Assembly (NCBI GenBank): GCA_001939145.1
Contig: LSRX01000322.1
Location: forward strand, 41,668-105,667
Direction: 5' to 3'
From: Symbiodinium microadriaticum
Lineage: Eukaryota > Sar > Dinophyceae > Suessiales > Symbiodiniaceae
DNA: 64,000 bases
Under the pieces are notes generated by a model that made no database searches, was not told the DNA's origin, and saw only the letters and a list, made by a program, of their open reading frames with translations. The translations under genes and the position numbers were made by a program. Shown piece by piece: positions 44,235 to 54,294 of the stretch (position 1 is its first letter; every line of letters starts with the position of its first letter).

Positions 44235-44760
44235 ATGGCATGCTGCATATTCTTCTGGCCCATGTCTCTACTCACCTGGTCTTCCTCGCAAGATTCTGGG
44301 GCTCAAAGTTGGCCCAGCATTTGCCAAGAGGTGCGATGCTTCGCCATGACGGAGCAAGCCGAATCCGAAGTGTCCAATGTTGGCCGAGACCTGCTCTGCG
44401 AGATTGTGCGAGATGGCGAATATGCAGAGGCCAAGAAGGTCTCAACACCAGACATGGTTTGGCGACATTCGGCTCTGAACCAAAACTTTCTGCTGTTATC
44501 GCGCACGACGCCGTCGAGGATCCAAGTTGCTGGCGAAGCAATGCGTGGCGCCACGCATTGTTTCGCCAGCAACTCGGACCCTCGACGTCGTCGCGCCGCG
44601 ATAAAACCAGAAAGTTTTGATGGAATGGAAATACGACGAGACGGAGCCGCAAATATACAGAAGGGAGGTGCTCGTGGAAATCCCGCAGTATCTAGTAGGC
44701 AACTTAGTATGGACATCAACTTCCAAACGGGGCGCATCCTATAGTCATACGGCGTGATAT
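44235..44760 (+). pseudogene. copy E, ankyrin exon with internal fold-back replacing the ankyrin core
   Basis: The 5' part is near-intact (MSLLTWSSSQD, then MTEQAESEVSNVGRD and CEIVRDGEYAEAKK). From 44481 the coding strand runs 69 nt and is followed by its own inverted copy to 44619, after which the sequence resumes at the C-terminal EWKYDETEPQ-equivalent. The whole ankyrin-repeat core is missing. The fold-back happens to keep one long open frame (to 44744), but the product would have no ankyrin repeats. Confidence 0.88.
44481..44619. repeat. 140-bp fold-back inverted repeat in copy E
   Basis: Arms 44481-44549 and 44550-44619 meet at GGCGCC with no spacer. Arms are about 88-90% identical, the differences being substitutions and a small shift, so they have diverged since the inversion. 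Confidence 0.95.
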
Positions 44761-44904
44761 GTGTGTATAGGTACTTTTTGTAACGGTGTTGCTCGGGAGA
44801 CACAGCCTGGCAGTGTCTAAACAGTGCACTGTTTCAGCACCCCCTCGGGCTGCAAGCTTGCTGTGTTGATATAATAAGATGATCTTCTTTGGGGCTGGGA
44901 GCAG

Positions 44905-45117
44905 GATCTGCTTCGCTGTGGCAGACTGTTCGCAACGCCTGCGGCACTCAGAGCTTGAGATCGCCGGGGACCACGCGCATCTCCAGCAAGACGCGACGTG
45001 GTACCCCCAAGGTGACTCTACACAGCAAGCTGCTGCTTTAATGAGTCAATTTCCTCATGGATGGCGAGAACGAGCGTTGGAAAGTCATTGAGCACTTAGC
45101 AACAGGATCTCGCTCAT
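44905..45117 (+). pseudogene. copy E, truncated GNAT exon
   Basis: Reads DCSQRLRHSELEIAGDHAHL, QQDATWYPQ and TQQAAALM, then shifts frame; IEHLATGS-like sequence follows and homology ends near 45117, before motif A. It follows the ankyrin fragment at the spacing seen in intact copies. Confidence 0.82.
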
Positions 45118-45856
45118 GTGTCGAGACTGCTGGCAGATGCTAGCAGTGCGAAGGTCAAGAGTCCAGAGGTTGTCCCTTGCCGCTGTCGAAATCGTTTTGC
45201 CTTTGGATGGTTTGCCGGTGCTGGCCCTTCTTTCGGCAAGGGCTCGCCTCCGGGACATTTAGCTAGGCTCGCCAAGCCCGTCTTCTTTTGAGAGCTCTGT
45301 CACCCGAACTTGGTGAGCCGCGCGGCAAGCTACTGCGTGCTCACTTCGCTAATCGTGTGCTGTGCCCTTGCGAATAAAAAGCCTTGCCTGCCTTCACTCG
45401 CGGCGCAGGCGACGTAGGTAGGCAAGCAGACTCACCAGACGCCGAGGCGGTGCCTACAACAGCATCGCAAGCAGGCAATCAGGCAAACAGGAAGGTCTAC
45501 ACTCTACATGAGGCATCGCATGATGATCTGATCAAAGCAGCTTCTAAAAGACCTTTTGACCCCGGAGGTCCGAACCGGAATCTCGAAGTCTGGAATCCCA
45601 AAGCCCGCAAGGCCCTGAAATCTCGAGGCCTCCTTTTTTGTCCGTTTCCTCCTTTCCAGGCCTTGAGCCGGCTGCCGGGAGCTCTCTGGTGAACTTGGCG
45701 GCGCTCATCTGCGAAGCGGGGACGATGAGGGACCGAAATAGGGGTTTCGTGGCTAGGGCTCAGTAGTGATGGCGGCTGCCGCTGTAGTAATAAGATCAGG
45801 TGGCGATGATGGAGAAGCACGTCGCCTGAGAGCGTGTCCGACAAAACATGTTGCTG
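45118..45856. other. no supported gene
   Basis: Unassigned sequence between truncated copy E and the duplicated spacer. Around 45770-45850 it resembles the 3' end of the acetyltransferase exon and its flank (GATGGCGGCTGCCGCTGTA, then GAGAAGCACGTCGCCTGAGA), so an additional lost copy is likely. Confidence 0.5.
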
Positions 45857-46190
45857 AATTCCTGGGGCTAGAACGCAAACGCACACACGCACCCACGACT
45901 TGAACTGCCAGCGCTTCAATATGCGATGTGCTTGCCTGGTGAGGACTATGGCCCGGATGCCTCCTCCGACGTGAAGGAGCTCGGACTTCTGGGATTAGGG
46001 CTTTTAGTGGGGTGTCAGCAAGAGTCAGATGTCGTAGGTTGGCACTTAATGGCACTTAGATGGAGCGCAAGATCCAGCTTCAACTTTTGCTGCTAATTCT
46101 CGCACCTTCAACTAAAAATCCCAAATCCTCAACCCTAAAACCCCCTAAGCCCCGATCGCGAGGGTGATAACTCTGCAGGATCTGCTGTTC
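45857..46190. repeat. spacer repeat, copy 1
   Basis: Starts AATTCCTGGGGCTAGAACGC and ends CTGCAGGATCTGCTGTTC. It recurs at 46192-46537 and in part at 48278-48540 (3' flank of copy F). Confidence 0.9.
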
Positions 46191-46191
46191 N
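46191..46191. other. assembly ambiguity (N)
   Basis: Lies exactly between two slightly different copies of the spacer repeat. Confidence 0.9.
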
Positions 46192-46537
46192 AATTCCTGG
46201 GGCTAGAACGCAAACGCACACACGCACCCACGACTTGAACTGCCAGCGCTTCAATATGCGATGTGCTTGCCTGGTGAGGACTATGGCCCGGATGCCTCCT
46301 CCGACGTGAAGGAGCTCGGACTTCTGGGATTAGGGTTTTTAGGGTTTTTAGCGTGGTGTCAGCAAGAGTCAGACGTCGTAGGTTGGCACTTAATGGCACT
46401 TAGATGGAGCGCAAGATCCAGCTTCAACTTTTGCTGCTAATTCTCGCACCTTCAACTAAAAACCCCAAATCCTCAACCCTAAAACCCCCTAAGCCCCGAT
46501 CGCGAGGGTGATATCTCTGCAGGATCTGCTGTTCACC
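46192..46537. repeat. spacer repeat, copy 2
   Basis: Differs from copy 1 by a TTTAGGG-unit expansion and a few substitutions, which fits either two alleles joined end to end or a true tandem duplication. Confidence 0.9.
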
Positions 46538-46587
46538 CAGACGCTCTTCAGCATTTGCGGGGTTGACAGGGCTTGACGGTGACGCTT

Positions 46588-46599
46588 CTGCTTTTTCAG
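46588..46599 (+). promoter_or_regulatory. candidate trans-splice acceptor of copy F
   Basis: CTGCTTTTTCAG, a pyrimidine tract with AG, 33 nt before the proposed start at 46633. The same motif precedes copies E (about 44204-44215) and, slightly altered, G (59042-59053). Dinoflagellate mRNAs normally receive a spliced leader at such sites; its use here is an inference. Confidence 0.4.
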
Positions 46600-46632
46600 C
46601 GTAGTCTGGCATGCTACATATTCTTCTGACGC

Positions 46633-48250
46633 ATGTCTCTACTCACCTGGTCTTCTTCGCAAGATGCTTGGGCTCAAAATTGGCCCGGCATTATTAGCCA
46701 AGAGGTGCGATTCGCCGCAATGACGGAACAAGCCGAAGTGTCAAATGTTAACCGAGACCGGCAGTTCGAGATTGTGCGAGATGGCGATTTTGCAGAGGCC
46801 AAGAAGGTATTGTCAACAGCAGACATGACCTGGCGACATTCGGCTCTGCGGCAAAACTTTCTGTTTTTTATCGCGGCACGACGGCGTCGAGGTTCTGAAC
46901 TGTTGGCCAAACATTGCGTGGCCATGGGTGTGGATTTGGAGGAGAAGGATGTCCACGGGCAGACACCGCTGTTTTACGCTGCAGCGCGTGGCAACATGGC
47001 GGTTGTGAAATTTCTGCTTAATCTTGGCTTTGAGATTAACTACAGAGATAATGCCAGGAAGACGGCTCTGTTTTTCGCAATCGAGAAGTTTCACCTGGAA
47101 GTGGCCGACTACCTTTTTGAACGTGTTGCCTCGACGTGGGTTCGGTCAAGTAATGTGACGCCACACAGTATGTTGAAAAAGTTGGGTCACAAACCCCCTG
47201 AAAGAAAGCGCAAGCGCGCTTCACCAACCCCAAGTTGCGTTTGTCCTGGCGCCACAGCACGGAGCCGCTTCGCCGAGTGGGAATGGAAGTACGACGAGAC
47301 CGAGCCGCAGATTGACAGAACGGAGGACAACGTGCTCGTGGAAATCCCGCAGTATCTCAGCAGGCAATGTAGTATGGACATAAACTTCCAAACGGGGCGG
47401 CACACCTTCTGTAGTCATTCGGTGTGATATGTCATGATATGTATGCAAGTACTTTTTCATGTTTGTGATCACTGTTGTTGCTCAGGAGACGCAGCCTGGT
47501 TGTGTTTAAGTTAGCAGTGCACTGCTTCAACCCCCCCTCCCCCTGGGCTGCAAGCTTGCTGCGTTGATATAAGATTAGCTTCTTGGGGGTCGTGAGCCTG
47601 GCAAAGAAGGTTTGCAAGCATTCTGGGTTGAAATTACAGTTTCGCTTGCTCTTTTTGTCGAACAACTGAGGTACTTTGTCTGCTCCACCGTGACAGACTG
47701 TGCGAATCGCCTACGACGTTCAGAGCTTGAGTTCGCCGGGGACCACGCGCATCTCCACCAAGACACGACGTGGTACCCGCAGGTGACCACGCAGCAAGCT
47801 GCTGCTCTAGTCAATGTGCGAATGGATGACGAAAAAGAACATCTGAAAGTCATTGAGCAATTAGCAAGCGGCTGTCGCCCATCTGCCTTCACACTGCCAG
47901 CCGTCTCGACACAGACGAAAACAGTGGCTGGCTACGTCCATGCGTCTTTCGCAGACAAGACGTTGACGATTACGCACTGCAAGGTGGACAGGCCTCATCA
48001 AGGAAGAGGACTAGGCGGTTTGCTAATTCAAGCTGCCGAGAAGCGCGCTCGGAATCTGGGGGCTGCCATCTCGAGGGTGAAGTTGTCTGTGCTGGAGACA
48101 AACGACTCGGCCCGAAAGTGCTACGCCAAGGCGGGCTTCCAGGTTTATGCCGAATCTTCATCCAGCTTTCCGCCGTGTAACTGTAGAGATGGCGGCTGCC
48201 GCTGTAATAATAAGATCAAGTGGCTGATGATGGAGAAGCACGTCGCCTGA
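46633..48250 (+). CDS. ankyrin-repeat/GNAT acetyltransferase fusion, copy F (intact)
   Basis: Proposed exons 46633-47363 and 47671-48250, about 436 residues. Exon 1: start Met conserved in all copies (M-[SDT]-LL-[TN]-W), a second Met at 46720 (MTEQ), then REF-type helix VNRDRQFEIVRDGDFAEAKK and about three ankyrin repeats (HGQTPLFYAAARGNMAVVKF; NYRDNARKTALFFAIEK; HLEVADYLFERVA), then a basic linker (KPPERKRKRASPTPS) and EDNVLVEIPQYLS. The GC donor at 47364 and AG acceptor at 47669-47670 leave 2+1 bases that form AGG, giving SRYFVCS in the frame of exon 2. Exon 2: GDHAHLHQDTTWYP, motif A KVDRPHQGRGLGGLL, motif B-like KLSVLETNDSARKCYAKA, and a Cys-rich tail PPCNCRDGGCRCNNK. Read as separate genes, the first frame would end at 47427 and the second would start at 47612. 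The upstream in-frame region of copies E and G is stopped here by a TGA. Confidence 0.75.
47364..47670 (+). other. proposed GC-AG intron of copy F (307 nt)
   Basis: Begins GCAATG after CAGCAG and ends CAACTGAG before GTACTTTG. The copies stay in frame up to this point and lose frame just after it (a 2-nt difference between F and G), the pattern expected of an exon/intron edge. Confidence 0.65.
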
Positions 48251-48277
48251 GAGCGTGTCCGACAAAACATGTTGCTG

Positions 48278-48540
48278 AATTCCTGGGGCTAGAACGCAAA
48301 CGCACACACGCACCCACGACTTGAACTGCCAGCGCTTCAATATGCGATGTGCTTGCCTGGTGAGGACTATGGCCCGGATGCCTCCTCCGACGTGAAGGAG
48401 CTCGGACTTCTGGGATTAGGGCTTTTAGTGGGGTGTCAGCAAGAGTCAGATGTCGTAGGTTGGCACTTAATGGCACTTAGATGGAGCGCAAGATCCAGCT
48501 TCAACTTTTGCTGCTAATTCTCGCACCTTCAACTAAAAAC
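48278..48540. repeat. spacer repeat, copy 3 (3' flank of copy F)
   Basis: Same sequence as 45857-46110 and the left unit near 41930-42110; shows that the spacer normally follows the acetyltransferase exon. Confidence 0.88.
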
Positions 48541-50154
48541 CCTAAGCCCTGAATCCCTAAAGCCTCCACCCTAAACCGCCTGGTCCTAGCTTCGAAGGAC
48601 ACACCCAGTTCTTAGGCCCCTGCCTGGTCAAGTTTTAGGTTTTAGGGTGTACTGTAGGATTTTCAGGCTGATTATTGACTAAAGGCATTAGTGATGACTA
48701 GAGGGTTTAAGGTTCACTGTAGAGTTATACTACGACACTACGAGAATTTCTTACATTTCCTTGTGACTATTAAGAACCTAGAATGTATTACCCTGTTTTG
48801 GAGGGGATAAGCGATGTCACGGCTAGAGTTAAGATCCTATAATAAGGAACGAAATGAGCAAACATCTGACATTTGAGAGACTAGGCAGTGTTGAGAATAG
48901 TTTGGGGTCTACGGGAGTTCGGGTCGAGCTGGTGGATTGCGATGGTGGGCTTTAGGGGTTTCCTCGGTTTCGTGTCTAGGGCTCAGCTGCAACTGGAGCA
49001 TCAAGGTCTGCGGTTTTGGGATTTGGGATTTCAGGGTTGATGAGGGTTTACGTGGGCCTCGTCTGTCAGACGGTTGGAGGAGGTTTCGGTCTCATGTAGA
49101 CGGTCCGGGTCTTTTCCCTTCCGAGCTAAAAGTGGGGCTTGGAGTTTGTGGCTGGGCGTTGTCCATGAAACATTTCGTGGACTCCTGGCCGGTATACCAA
49201 CCCAACAGAGACCCCACTGTAGTTATGCGAGCCATCCAGGACTTCGCCGGCAGCCTGAGTCACCGAGCGCGATGCAAAGGCATCGCCCTCGGCTTGGAAC
49301 CCTGTGACATTGAAAACCAGGCCCTAGGAATTCGAGCTTCGTTCCTGCTTGTGTGAATTGTCCCCATGCTCCTACTTCTGGAACTTCGCATGGGGAGGAC
49401 TCTACTTAAGGAGTTTGGCTTGGGTTGTGCTTTAATACGACAGTTTCAAGGTGAGATGATCACCAGGTGGGGCCCTTGTAGGCTGCGTTTAGGGTTTAGC
49501 TCCACATGGGACTCATGAAAGCTTGAGCAAGAGCCACAACGCCTTCGAGGGTAGAACCTGAAGCCGGACCCATGTTTCGGAAGGAGTCGCTGAGTTGCAT
49601 GGTTCGTGAAACAGAGCCGCATGCTCGGGGATCAAGCCATGGTTCTGCTTGATAGGCTGTCTGGCAAAACCCATGTAGACATTGAAGAACTACTCGCGAA
49701 GCCTGCGTATACATCATCCAACTCAGTGTTTAAGCCGCATATAAGTCCTAGACATTTCGCAAGCCCCCCAGCCGGTCCGATCCCTGCCTCACCTACCCAA
49801 ACATGGGCTTTAATCGCACGCCAAGCCTCACCCGCCACATTCCGCCCAGAGGTTGCGCCCTTGCCTCAAGTTCAAGCGAAATGGATCAGCGGCTCAACAA
49901 AAGTACCGGCGTGTTCTGCATGTTCTGCGCTTGTGCGTACGGAAGAGACTTGATCTTGCAGAGAGTCGTTACTCTGTCGTGCTCCTTGAGTACCTGAGTA
50001 TAGAGGTGCCTTGGGGCAGCCCTGGCACTGGCACCGTTTTGTGGAGTTGTGAATCTATATGATCCCAACTACCAAAGAGAAGTAATTTTTCCTGACAACA
50101 TGGAAAGGACATCACCCTCACCCCCTCCAAAACAACAGCACATTTATACACGCA

Positions 50155-50360
50155 TGACATGCACATACATACATACATACATACATACATACATACACAT
50201 ACATGCACATATGCACACATACACACATACGCACATACACACATACACACGCACACATACATACATAAATACATACATACATACGTACATACATACATAC
50301 ATACATACATACATACATTCATACATACATACATACATACCTCATACCTTCATACATACA

Positions 50361-50391
<31 letters not shown>

Positions 50392-50960
50392 GCACATATG
50401 CACACATGCACACATACACACACATACACACACATACACACATTCACATACATACGCACACATACACACGGACACACACACACACATACACGCACACATA
50501 CGCACATACACACATACAGACATACCTACATACATACATACATACATACATACATACATACATACACGTACGTATATACATATACATATAAATACACATG
50601 ATAATTTCATACATGCATACATACATGCATACATACATACATACATGCGTACATACATGCACGCATACATACACGCATGCACATGAATATACACAAGTAA
50701 GTACACATACCTACATGCATGCATGCATGCATGTACACATACACACATGCATGCATGCATGCATGCATGCATGCATGCATGCATGCATGCATGCATGCAT
50801 GCATGCATGCATACATACATACATTCATTCATTCATTCATTCATTCATTCACTCCATACATACTCACATACAGTGCATCCATCCATCCACCGTACATACG
50901 TAGGTACGTAGGTAGGTAGGTAGGTAGGTAGGTAGGTAGGTAGGTAGGTACGTAGGTATG
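50155..50960. repeat. 800-bp tetranucleotide array (CATA, CATG, CATT, CATC, GTAG)
   Basis: CATA and CACA variants to about 50580, mixed CATA/CATG to 50720, pure CATG at 50755-50810, CATA/CATT at 50810-50850, CATC near 50878-50890, then GTAG at 50905-50950. All open frames in both strands here are repeat artefacts. Confidence 0.95.
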
Positions 50961-50973
50961 TGTGTATGTATAT

Positions 50974-51075
50974 AGGCTCCATTGCAGTGCCTTTTTTGAT
51001 TAACCGATTGCAATATATTGTAGGGTCCTAACCCAAAATTAACCGAAACAAGAGGCTTCAGTGGGGACTATAGGT
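50974..51075. mobile_element. MITE-like element, family 5
   Basis: Left end TATAGGCTCCATTGCAGTGC and right end GGCTTCAGTGGGGACTATAG are imperfect inverted repeats. About 11692-11745 shares the left end (CTATAGTCTCCATTGTAGTT) inside intron 4 of the EF-hand gene. Confidence 0.5.
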
Positions 51076-51435
51076 AGAAATATGTCAAAGCCCCATGGCA
51101 AGGGTAGTGTCACATCGGAATGCTGTCAATAATGATTGCCGCCGCCGCACCACTCTGCCACGTGGCTCTGAGACATTTTTGGTCGGGGACGTGGTGTGCG
51201 GGTGCCACGCTCGGCGTTTGTAATCACGGCCGCTCCCCGAGCCTGCATTCGCCAATCTGCTAATGTTGGCGATTAGGACGACGATGATTGCGACTTTGCC
51301 GGTGAAGCTGAGGATGATGCTGGTAATGATGATCACGGCTTTTAACTTGAAGACGATGGTGATGTCGGATTCGATAGCGAGGATGGTAGCTCTGCAGGAT
51401 CTACTGTTCACCCAGGCGCTCTTCAGCATTTGCGG

Positions 51436-52889
51436 CCTTCTGCCAGGAAGTATGGGTGACAGCCGGGACCTCGGTGTTGTCGGTTTCGGGCGACATTGAC
51501 CACAATGCACGCTTCAATCTGCCCTCCAAATCCCGAGGCCAGTCCAAGCAATGGTTGTATGACCAGGCCAGCTGCAAGTAGCTCTATTTGGCTCAACATG
51601 GATTCCCAGAGCTTGGTAGCTACATGACGAGGGTGAGGTTCCCACTACCTCGAACGCATCTACTGAGAATCTATTGGAAGCGTAGTTTTCACAAATCCGC
51701 ACATAGTTGAGAAGCAGATCTCAGCGCCACAGGGAGAAGCTCTTCAAGGATTGTTGACTGCTGTCAGAAGCCACGATACACGTCTTATGGAAGTCTTATG
51801 GATGACAATGAACTATAGTGAACATTTTTGATTAAGAAGAGATGGATTAGTGGCAGTAGCAGTAGATGCACATCGCAGGGCTGAAAAGCTTGTGGATAAG
51901 CAAAGATCCCTCATGGTCCAGCTGTTTGGGCCTAATCGCGAAGAATTTTGAAGGATCTTTCCCTCAGCAGGAGAGCTCGTGCTGATTCCGGAGCATGTAT
52001 GGGGTTTGGTGTTCTTCTTCATGCCTCCACAGCCGTGACCCAGCTGTCGATATTAGCTTTTAAAGCCCTGCGAGGATGAGTTCACACGAAACGGCTACGG
52101 ACGCCCCAACACTGGTGACCTCGTTGTGGGCTGCTCTCCCTGCCTGGGCCCTGGGCCATCAAGCTTTGCACCTGACCTGTAAGTCCGTCGGTTCCTTTGA
52201 TGTAAGTCTGTCGGTTCTTTCGATTGCTGCTATTAGTATTCGTGATCAGCATCGACTGTGCGGATTGCTGTTGTTGTTTGATGCAGTTGCGCAGAACTGT
52301 AGACAGGTTGGCTCCGACCACTTGGCCATAATGTCAAGATGTTCGGCCTCAAAATTCGCGCTACATCACTGCCAATGACGGTATGCGAAGCCGAGGAAGT
52401 GTCGGCAATCGCAGACATGCCTTGCCAAGACACCACACTTTAGCGAGACCGCTTGTCCTTCGTGCAGCACGATACTTTACTTTTTCTTCCATCTCGGCTG
52501 CTGAATTGCAGCGTGTCAAGAGGCGGCAACTGTTGTTCCACAGCTGAGTTGGACGATGATGCTGCTCCGAGACGAACAGACAAGTTAGGAAGATCGTGCA
52601 ATTCCGCGCTGTGTTCCTGCAGTCAGAAGACGGACAGAAACAAAAAACAACGGGCATGCTGCCAAAACCAGAAGTGTGCTCAGCCATACGCCAATCGGGG
52701 GGGGGGGGGGGGCAGCGAGAGAGCAATCCTGTGATTCAGTGAAAAGCGTATACTGGACAACAGCCTTGAAACCCTCAGCCCGTTGCAAGCTTCTGTTTTG
52801 AGCTATACAGTGCGCGCCGATGATGATGATGATGATGATGTTGATGATGGTGATGGTGGTGGCCATGATGAACAGCAAAGGCTGAACTT
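51436..52889. other. no supported gene
   Basis: Short frames without motifs. A poly-G run of 17 lies at about 52697-52713 and a (GAT)n tract at 52818-52862. Confidence 0.5.
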
Positions 52890-53095
52890 GGGTTATGGTG
52901 TGAATTATTTACTGAGATCACTTCAAAAAGACAGTCCTTGACTTCGCTCGGTTTCTGATTGGACATGCCGCCTCCGTAAACATGTGGTGATCGACAGCGC
53001 GCTCCATGCTCAAAGCCGCCCTGTATCACCAGACTCCTGAAAAATAGTAAATTGCCTCGCCAATGCAGTGCCTGCGTAGAGAACGATGCGCTAAC
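52890..53095 (+). pseudogene. trace of an ankyrin exon 3' part
   Basis: Weak ordered similarity to the intact exon: TSKRQSLTSL (equivalent of NARKTALFF), then SMLKAALYHQTPEK (equivalent of MLKALGRKPPERK), then a CTCGCCAATGC stretch where intact copies read SPTP. Frames shift between pieces. Confidence 0.35.
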
Positions 53096-54206
53096 GATTG
53101 AGCACTTGGGCAAGGAACTCGCTCGTGGTCTGTTGATGGAACATGCCGATAGGGGCAGCAAAAAACTGGACCGCCACCTTCCAAGGCGAAGCTGAGCATT
53201 TTTGTCTTGGACGAAGGAAAATTGCCATTGTCTCGCTGTGGTGTCGACGACGCGCAGCGGAGCTGGTGAACCCGGTCAAAGCAATGGGAAGGATCGTAGA
53301 GAAAGCAGTTTGTTTGTGTACATGCAGTGTTGCTTCGTCTGAGGGAGCGACGACTCCATCGACGACACGACTCCCATGTGGCGACCCTGCAGTGACACCG
53401 ACACGGCCGGAATGGGGCAGTGGGGCTGACTAGGATCCTGTGCCCTCTCCGGGCCCAGATGGTGCAAAGTGGGGTTTCCATTATCCAAGAGTTTCTAGGT
53501 ATGGTTTGTGTAAGTATCCCTTTTATAAGCAAGCACCCAGATACCCCCTGAATGTTGTAGCCCTGCACATCTGTCTGTCTTGCACCTAGACTGTGGCTCA
53601 TCAGCCCAAGGAGTTTCGAAGCCCAGGGCCAGACTGGGCTCTCATCATGCGCCGGTCTCGCTGCAGACGTGTTTCCGACGCCGTGTGGATCTGCTCCGCA
53701 GGTACAGAGAAGCCCAGATAGCATGAATCCTGATGGCTGCGCATCTTCACGGTATCCGCTGGGACCAGAAAGCAAGAGCTAGGCTAGGCGAGCTTGGCTC
53801 AGAACTTCCATATTGCAGAGCTTGATGTGTAAGTTTCTCAGCACTACTGCGTCCCTCAGCAGAAGAGGCACTTCTAATAAGGACCTTATAACTTATAGTA
53901 GTAGGATCCCACATATATATATGGACTACACTATGATATTCCCCTTAAAGGAAGGGCTATGGAAAGTTTGGGCTCCTCGGAGGCTTTGAGTTTACGTAAG
54001 GAGGATGGCAGCCCTGGGTCGTTCATGGCCTGCACCTTTGCCCGGGCCCAGAGGCTTCGGTCCAGGCCGGGGCTCATCTGTCTGGTTTCTTATGGTAAAC
54101 CCCAAAAAGTTGGAAACCGGGTTGAGGACAATTAGTGCTGGGATTCCCTATGCATTACGTCTCAAGGATTGAGGCTACTGGGTTTCCAACTGTTTGGGCT
54201 TTACTA

Positions 54207-54294
54207 TAGTAGGGAATGGGGGAATGGATCCCTATGATAGTCCCTTAAGGTCCCCTATAGTAGTCCCAATAACCCATTCCCCCATTCCCTACTA
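54207..54294. mobile_element. MITE-like inverted-repeat element, family 4 (88 bp)
   Basis: Perfect 21-nt terminal inverted repeats: the left begins TAGTAGGGAATGGGGGAAT and the right ends ATTCCCCCATTCCCTACTA. The core contains TATAGTAGTCCC and CTATGATAGTCCC, themselves partly repetitive. Confidence 0.75.

Larger units (their letters stand above)
48541..51435. repeat. tandem unit, right copy (non-coding body)
   Basis: Homologous to 42110-44170 with an extra long microsatellite. It ends at the CAGCATTTGCGG segment that normally precedes the ankyrin exon; beyond 51435 the expected ankyrin exon is absent, so this unit is truncated. An open frame at 48937-49356 and its minus-strand neighbours have no recognisable family. 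Confidence 0.8.

Noticed and set aside
46633-48250. Ankyrin and GNAT as a two-gene toxin-antitoxin-like pair
   Set aside because: The organism is eukaryotic, the spacing contains a phase-matched intron in both intact copies, and the GNAT lacks resemblance to toxin GNATs beyond motif A.
50049-50919. Open frames of His-Thr-Tyr-Ile or Met-Tyr-Val-Cys repeats on both strands
   Set aside because: Direct translation of the tetranucleotide array.
50155-50960. CRISPR-like regular repeats
   Set aside because: Units are 4 bp with no spacers; nothing in the window has repeat-spacer structure.
51085-51510. Ile/Val/Thr-rich minus-strand frames resembling membrane helices (also 14825-15085, 30790-31329, 34257-34517, 43930-44160)
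   Set aside because: They coincide with degenerate GAT/GTC/ATC triplet sequence, and the partner copies break the frame; there is no consistent gene model.
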